Part shown: positions 5,137 to 8,042 of the stretch, piece by piece | Numbering within the stretch: position 1 is the first letter of the stretch | How the letters are laid out: every line of letters begins with the position of its first letter | Source: an uncultured Brevundimonas sp. | GTDB taxonomy: Bacteria > Pseudomonadota > Alphaproteobacteria > Caulobacterales > Caulobacteraceae | Direction: 5' to 3' | DNA length: 8,042 bases | Assembly: GCA_946885435.1 (NCBI GenBank) | Contig: CAMPGL010000098.1 | Span: 1-8,042, forward strand | Notes under the pieces: generated by a model | What the model saw: the letters and a program-made list of their open reading frames with translations, nothing else | Database searches by the model: none | What the model was told of the DNA's origin: nothing | Program-made: the position numbers and the translations under genes

Positions 5137-5177
5137 GTCCCGGCTCTTCGCCCTTTGGGCTTCGGCCGGGATGACAA
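5137..5177 (-). repeat. 41-bp palindromic REP-like repeat, right copy (inverted)
   Basis: This is the reverse-complement partner of 4686-4726. Outer arms are at 5138-5144 and 5165-5171. The inner hairpin, read on the minus strand, is GCCC-AAA-GGGC (5160..5150). Compared with the left copy the inner stem differs by a paired double change (4705 G / 4711 C become C / G) while pairing is retained; the other two differences are in the loop (G/A) and in the unpaired strand (T/A). The perfect 19-bp outer part ends at 5177, just upstream of the radC promoter. Confidence 0.85.
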
Positions 5178-5186
5178 GCGCCATAC

Positions 5187-5215
5187 TAGACGTTCCGCTT
5201 TCGTTCCGCCATACT
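5187..5215 (+). promoter_or_regulatory. Candidate sigma-70-type promoter of radC
   Basis: TAGACG (5187-5192, 5 of 6 against TTGACG) and CATACT (5210-5215, close to TATAAT-type -10 hexamers) are separated by exactly 17 bases. The expected transcription start near 5222 leaves an 18-base leader that contains the radC Shine-Dalgarno. The LexA-type operator fills the spacer, the standard arrangement for repression by occlusion. Confidence 0.55.
5192..5206 (+). promoter_or_regulatory. LexA (SOS) operator, GTTC-N7-GTTC
   Basis: GTTC (5192-5195), seven bases (CGCTTTC), then GTTC (5203-5206) is an exact instance of the alphaproteobacterial LexA-binding direct repeat. It lies 33 bases before the radC ATG and inside the -35/-10 spacer. 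The eight specified bases could occur by chance, but the position relative to promoter, RBS and a gene of the RadC family makes a real operator likely. Confidence 0.75.
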
Positions 5216-5239
5216 TGTGGTCGTCGAACGGAGGCGTTC

Positions 5240-6052
5240 ATGAACGCACAGGCCACGGTCCTCGCTTTTCCCGAGCTGTTTTCTCAGGAGACTGGACGCG
5301 CCCCGCCGACGCCTAAGCCCACACCCAAACCCCACCACGCCGGTCACCGCGAGCGCCTGCGCGAGCGGGCGAGGAAGGCCGGCCTCGCCAGCCTCCCCGA
5401 CTACGAACTGCTCGAACTCTTCCTGTTCCGCAGCCAGCCGCAGGGGGACGTCAAGCCGCTCGCCAAGGCGCTCCTGGCGCGGTTCGGATCGCTTGGCGCC
5501 GCCATGGGGGCGTCGCTGGAGGAGCTGACCTCCGTTCGGGCCGAGGACACCAAGGGCCGGACCAAGACCGTCGGGGTCGAGACGGCGCTCGATCTGATGG
5601 CCCTGCACGAACTGTCCCGCCGGGTGGCGGGGGAGGTGGCGGCGCCGCGCAAGGTGATCTCGTCCTTCACCGCGCTCATGGACTACGTGCGCGTGACCCT
5701 CCAGCATCAGGCGCGCGAGCAGTTCCGTGTGCTGTTCCTCGACCGCAAGAACCAGCTCATCGCCGACGAGTTGATGGGCCAGGGGACCATCGACCACGCG
5801 CCGGCCTATCCGCGCGAGGTGGTGAAGCGCGCGCTCGACCTGCACGCCTCGGCCATCATCCTCGTGCACAATCACCCGTCGGGCGACCCGACGCCCAGCC
5901 AGGCCGACATCGACATGACCCGCCAGATCATGGACGCGGGACGTCATCTCAAGATCGAGGTCCACGACCATCTCATCGTCGGCCGCCAGGGTGTGGCAGG
6001 GTCGCGCGAGGACCGCCGTGTCGTCAGCCTGAAGGCGATCGGCGCGATCTGA
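5240..6052 (+). CDS. radC: RadC family JAB/MPN-domain protein (UPF0758)
   Basis: A 270-aa cytosolic protein named for a supposed role in DNA repair; its true biochemical activity is unsettled. Residues about 35-130 form the UPF0758 N-terminal helical region (HRERLRERARKAG, then LPDYELLELFLF). Residues about 140-265 are the JAB1/MPN metalloprotease-like domain, with the JAMM ligands in HNHPSGDPTPSQAD (His210, His212, Ser220, Asp223) and the upstream Glu160 in REQFRVLFLD. Two oddities are a Pro/Lys-rich N-terminal stretch (TPKPTPKPHH, 24-33) and a loosened second helix-hairpin-helix: the usual PGIGxxKA is replaced by TKTVGVETALDL after an extra charged segment. ATG 5240 has a near-ideal GGAGG (5230-5234) 5 bases upstream. 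A LexA-type box in the promoter predicts SOS induction. The SRPBCC gene follows after 15 bases. Confidence 0.95.
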   Translation: MNAQATVLAFPELFSQETGRAPPTPKPTPKPHHAGHRERLRERARKAGLASLPDYELLELFLFRSQPQGDVKPLAKALLARFGSLGAAMGASLEELTSVRAEDTKGRTKTVGVETALDLMALHELSRRVAGEVAAPRKVISSFTALMDYVRVTLQHQAREQFRVLFLDRKNQLIADELMGQGTIDHAPAYPREVVKRALDLHASAIILVHNHPSGDPTPSQADIDMTRQIMDAGRHLKIEVHDHLIVGRQGVAGSREDRRVVSLKAIGAI

Positions 6053-6067
6053 GGCAGGAGGCCACCA

Positions 6068-6547
6068 ATGGCTATTGAGCCAGTATCCGTCGAGGTTCGA
6101 GTTCCGCTGCTGGTCGAGGACGCGTTCGATCTGTTCACCCGGCGGATCGGCGAGTGGTGGCCCCTCGCCTACACCTTCGCGGGCTCCCGGACCGAGACGG
6201 TGGCCGTCGACGAAGGTCAGGGCGGCCGCTGGTTCGAGCGCGACGATGACGAACGGGAGACGTCCTGGGGCGAAATCCGCGCATGGCGCGCGCCGGACAT
6301 GTTCACCGCCGCCTTCGCCGTCAGCCCGACCCGATCTCCCGAACCCCCTGGACAGGCCAGCGAGGTGACGATCACCTTCGAACCGGACGGGCTCTATACG
6401 CGTGTGAGCGTGCACCATCACGACTGGGAGCGGCACGGACCGCAGGCTCAGGCCATGCGCGACGGTATGGCGTCGGATCAGGGCTGGCCCGTCATCCTGG
6501 CCGAATATCTCCGCGCCGCCCGCCGCCAGGGCGCCGCCGAGGTCTAG
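6068..6547 (+). CDS. SRPBCC (START/AHSA1-like) domain protein
   Basis: A 159-aa helix-grip protein with a central hydrophobic cavity; such proteins bind small hydrophobic ligands and sometimes act as chaperone activators or cyclases. Visible family marks are the N-terminal strand and helix VEVRVPLLVEDAFDLFTRRI (8-27) with EWWP (29-32), GGRWFER (52-58), WGEIRAWRAPDMFTAAFAV (66-84), and the TRVSVHHHDWERHG strand and turn before the long C-terminal helix. Length is typical. AGGAGG (6056-6061) sits 6 bases before the ATG, an ideal ribosome-binding site. The start is only 15 bases after the radC stop, so the two are probably cotranscribed and this gene may share radC's damage control. The ligand is unknown. 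Confidence 0.87.
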   Translation: MAIEPVSVEVRVPLLVEDAFDLFTRRIGEWWPLAYTFAGSRTETVAVDEGQGGRWFERDDDERETSWGEIRAWRAPDMFTAAFAVSPTRSPEPPGQASEVTITFEPDGLYTRVSVHHHDWERHGPQAQAMRDGMASDQGWPVILAEYLRAARRQGAAEV

Positions 6548-6589
6548 CCAAGCCGAACGGTTTGGAGCCCAATCGCCGGGCGGCGACTC

Positions 6590-6608
6590 GGCCGCGGTTT
6601 CGGCGGCC
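6590..6608 (+). repeat. Small hairpin just before the MFS transporter start
   Basis: GGCCGC (6590-6595) and GCGGCC (6603-6608) form a 6-bp stem with a 7-base loop, ending 3 bases before ATG 6612. No Shine-Dalgarno-like sequence is visible in the 64-base gap after the SRPBCC gene. Translation may be leaderless, poorly initiated, or may begin elsewhere; GC-rich background could also give such a stem by chance. Confidence 0.35.
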
Positions 6609-6611
6609 TTC

Positions 6612-7970
6612 ATGAGCTCCCCTGCCCCTGTCCCCTCCGAGCGGCGCTCCAACGCTACGCTCGCGGCCTTCGCGGCCTCCTGCCTGCCCTATGCGGCGCT
6701 CGGTCTGCCGGTCTACGTCACCCTACCGGAATTCTACGCCAGCCACGTCGGCGTGCCGCTGGCGGCGGTCAGCCTGGTCTTTCTGATCGTGCGGCTGGCC
6801 GACATCGTGGTCGATCCGTTCCTCGGCATGGTCATCGACCGGACCTCGACCAGATGGGGCCGCTACCGGGTCTGGATGGCCGCCGCCGCGCCGATCCTGA
6901 TGGGCTCGGTCGCCATGCTGTTCTTCGCGCGCGAGGGCGCCTCGGCGCTCTATCTCACGGCCTGGCTGGTCATCATGTACCTGGGCTACTCCATCAGCCT
7001 GCTCAGCCAGATGAGCTGGGCCTCGATCCTATCGCCCGACTACGATCAGCGCAGCCGGATCTACGGCTGGTGGCAGGTCGCCAACATCCTCGGCGTGCTG
7101 GCGGTGCTGGCCATCCCGGCCATCGTCCAGGGCCCGCTGGGCGGCGACTACATCGAGGCGGTCCGAGCCCAGGGCTGGTTCATCATCGGCCTGCTGCCCA
7201 TCGCCCTGTTCATCACCATCCGCTTCACGCCCGAGCCGCTGAACGCTGCGCCGCCGCCGCACGGGGGTCTGAGCGCCACCTTCGCCCTCATCGCCAAGCC
7301 GGTGATGCGCCGGCTCCTCCTGTCGGACCTGCTGCTCGGCGCGGCGCGGGGCCTGATCGGCGTGCTGTTCTTCTACTTCTTCGAGCAGGCCCGTGGCTTC
7401 GACCGCGAGCAAACCTCGATCATGCTGCTGGTCTATTTCGTTGCGGGTCTCGTCGGGGCTCCGATCTGGGCGGCGCTGGCCACTCGCATCGGCAAGCATA
7501 TCGCGCTCGCCGTGGCCTCGGTCTTCTTCGCCGTGACCTTCGCGGCCGCGACCCTGCTCGTCCCGGCGGGGAACTTCCCGCTGGCGCTGGGCGCCATCTT
7601 CATCACCGGCCTGGCCTTCGGATCAGGCGACCTGCTGCTGCGGGCCATGATGGCGGACGCCTCGGACGTGGTGCGGCTCGAGGACGGCGCGGACCGGACC
7701 GGCCTGCTGTTCTCGATCCTCAACGCCACCTCGAAGCTGGGCTACGCCTTCTCCGTCGGGGCGTTCGCGGTGCTGGAGTGGATGGGTTTCCAGGCCGAGG
7801 CCGGCTCGGTGAACTCGCCGGAGGTGATCCAGGGACTGACCTGGCTATTCATCGCCGCGCCCGGCGTGCTGCTGCTGCTGACGGCCTACGTCGTGCGCCT
7901 CTATCCTCTCACTGAAGACCGGCACCTGGCCGTTCGGACGGAGCTCAAGGCGCGTGGGGGCCAGGCATGA
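6612..7970 (+). CDS. MFS transporter, GPH (MelB-like) cation symporter family
   Basis: A 452-aa inner-membrane protein with about 12 hydrophobic helices and a central loop near residues 205-225. Family marks are the loop-2/3 region RLADIVVDPFLGMVIDRTST followed by RWGRYRVW (61-88), whose Asp64 and Asp68 match the cation-site aspartates D55 and D59 of MelB, and the late segment MMADASDVV-x-L-x-DGADRTGLLFS (346-368) leading to TSKLGYA, where Lys375 matches MelB Lys377. This suggests a sugar or related solute taken up with Na+ or H+; the solute cannot be told, and many family members in this class are uncharacterised. ATG 6612 lacks a clear Shine-Dalgarno and follows a small hairpin. The TGA overlaps the ATG of mazG as ATGA. 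Confidence 0.92.
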   Translation: MSSPAPVPSERRSNATLAAFAASCLPYAALGLPVYVTLPEFYASHVGVPLAAVSLVFLIVRLADIVVDPFLGMVIDRTSTRWGRYRVWMAAAAPILMGSVAMLFFAREGASALYLTAWLVIMYLGYSISLLSQMSWASILSPDYDQRSRIYGWWQVANILGVLAVLAIPAIVQGPLGGDYIEAVRAQGWFIIGLLPIALFITIRFTPEPLNAAPPPHGGLSATFALIAKPVMRRLLLSDLLLGAARGLIGVLFFYFFEQARGFDREQTSIMLLVYFVAGLVGAPIWAALATRIGKHIALAVASVFFAVTFAAATLLVPAGNFPLALGAIFITGLAFGSGDLLLRAMMADASDVVRLEDGADRTGLLFSILNATSKLGYAFSVGAFAVLEWMGFQAEAGSVNSPEVIQGLTWLFIAAPGVLLLLTAYVVRLYPLTEDRHLAVRTELKARGGQA

Positions 7971-8042
7971 GCCAGGCCATCGACCGTCTGAACGCCATCA
8001 TGGCCCGCCTGCGCGATCCCGAGGGCGGCTGCCCCTGGGATG
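7967..8042 (+). CDS. mazG: MazG nucleoside triphosphate pyrophosphohydrolase, N-terminal fragment (cut by window edge)
   Basis: The first 25 codons are present, from an ATG that overlaps the transporter stop codon by 4 bp; a G-rich stretch upstream (GGGGGCC) can serve as ribosome-binding site. The peptide ends in RLRDPEGGCPWD, the highly conserved opening of MazG proteins, preceded by the helix AIDRLNAIMA. MazG cleaves NTPs to NMP and pyrophosphate and helps clear aberrant nucleotides and tune ppGpp. The EExxD catalytic helices lie beyond the window. Identity is well supported by the GGCPWD signature; whether both tandem MazG domains are present cannot be seen. Confidence 0.88.
   Translation, partial: MSQAIDRLNAIMARLRDPEGGCPWD

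Larger units (their letters stand above)
4686..5177 (-). mobile_element. Putative repeat-bounded GIY-YIG unit (REP/REPIN-like element)
   Basis: A 492-bp unit holds a single-domain GIY-YIG nuclease gene enclosed by two inverted copies of a 41-bp palindromic repeat, with the nuclease hairpins just inside. The layout parallels REP-associated tyrosine transposases flanked by their REP palindromes, but with a GIY-YIG enzyme instead. No target-site duplication was found directly outside the repeats, and no transposase is present, so mobility is an inference. The unit lies between map and radC and stops 9 bases before the radC -35 element. Confidence 0.4.
5179..5215 (+). repeat. 9-bp direct repeat CGCCATACT flanking the LexA operator
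   Basis: CGCCATACT occurs at 5179-5187 and again at 5207-5215, a 28-base period. The 19 bases between the copies hold most of the -35 element and the whole LexA-type box. The second copy supplies the proposed -10 (CATACT). The repeat may be chance, a local duplication during promoter evolution, or a second protein-binding pair. Confidence 0.55.

Noticed and set aside
4686..5177. CRISPR array or integron
   Set aside because: There are only two copies, inverted rather than direct, with a gene between them; no spacer structure, leader, or integrase.
4671..5190. Target-site duplication outside the 41-bp repeats
   Set aside because: Bases before 4686 (gagccagtcct) and after 5177 (gcgccatact) share no convincing direct repeat, so transposition by a duplicating mechanism is not supported.
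5186..6652. 488-aa open frame on the minus strand opposite radC and the SRPBCC gene
   Set aside because: No domain features, atypical composition, and it covers two genes with strong RBS and family motifs.

Overview
The window is very GC-rich and densely packed, with G/C-biased third codon positions. It looks like chromosomal DNA of an alphaproteobacterium, most probably one of the Caulobacterales (Caulobacter, Phenylobacterium or Brevundimonas type). The support is indirect: a GTTC-N7-GTTC LexA operator of the alphaproteobacterial kind, a TTGACG-type -35 element, the DUF1285 / CoA-type NUDIX / CCA-transferase cluster, and map next to radC. No gene was identified by database comparison.

Left half (about 1-3700, minus strand): six genes read leftward and are probably one operon. 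In order of transcription they are an MBL-fold metallo-hydrolase with a C-terminal winged helix, an enoyl-CoA hydratase/isomerase, a YhbS-like GNAT acetyltransferase, a DUF1285 protein, a CoA-pyrophosphatase-like NUDIX hydrolase, and the first residues of a CCA tRNA nucleotidyltransferase. Three of the five junctions are 4-bp stop/start overlaps. The enoyl-CoA enzyme has its acid/base Glu where delta3,delta2-enoyl-CoA isomerases have it, not where hydratases do. A divergent promoter region (about 3700-3812) separates this operon from map.

Middle (3813-5239): map (type I methionine aminopeptidase) is followed by the most unusual part of the window. A small single-domain GIY-YIG nuclease gene on the minus strand is bracketed by two inverted copies of a 41-bp palindromic repeat with 19 bp of perfect outer identity. 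The inner hairpin keeps its pairing through a compensatory G-C to C-G change. Two further hairpins lie at the ends of the nuclease gene, and one buries its Shine-Dalgarno sequence. The unit resembles a REP/REPIN-like mobile or domesticated element that has settled between map and radC.

Right half (5240-8042, plus strand): radC has a strong RBS and a promoter in which a perfect LexA-type operator lies between the -35 and -10 elements, so it is probably SOS-induced. A START/AHSA1-like SRPBCC protein follows in the same transcription unit. Next comes a 12-helix GPH-family (MelB-like) MFS transporter, which overlaps by 4 bp the start of mazG, a nucleoside triphosphate pyrophosphohydrolase cut by the window edge. 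No intergenic stretch exceeds 300 bases, and no rRNA, tRNA or CRISPR was seen.
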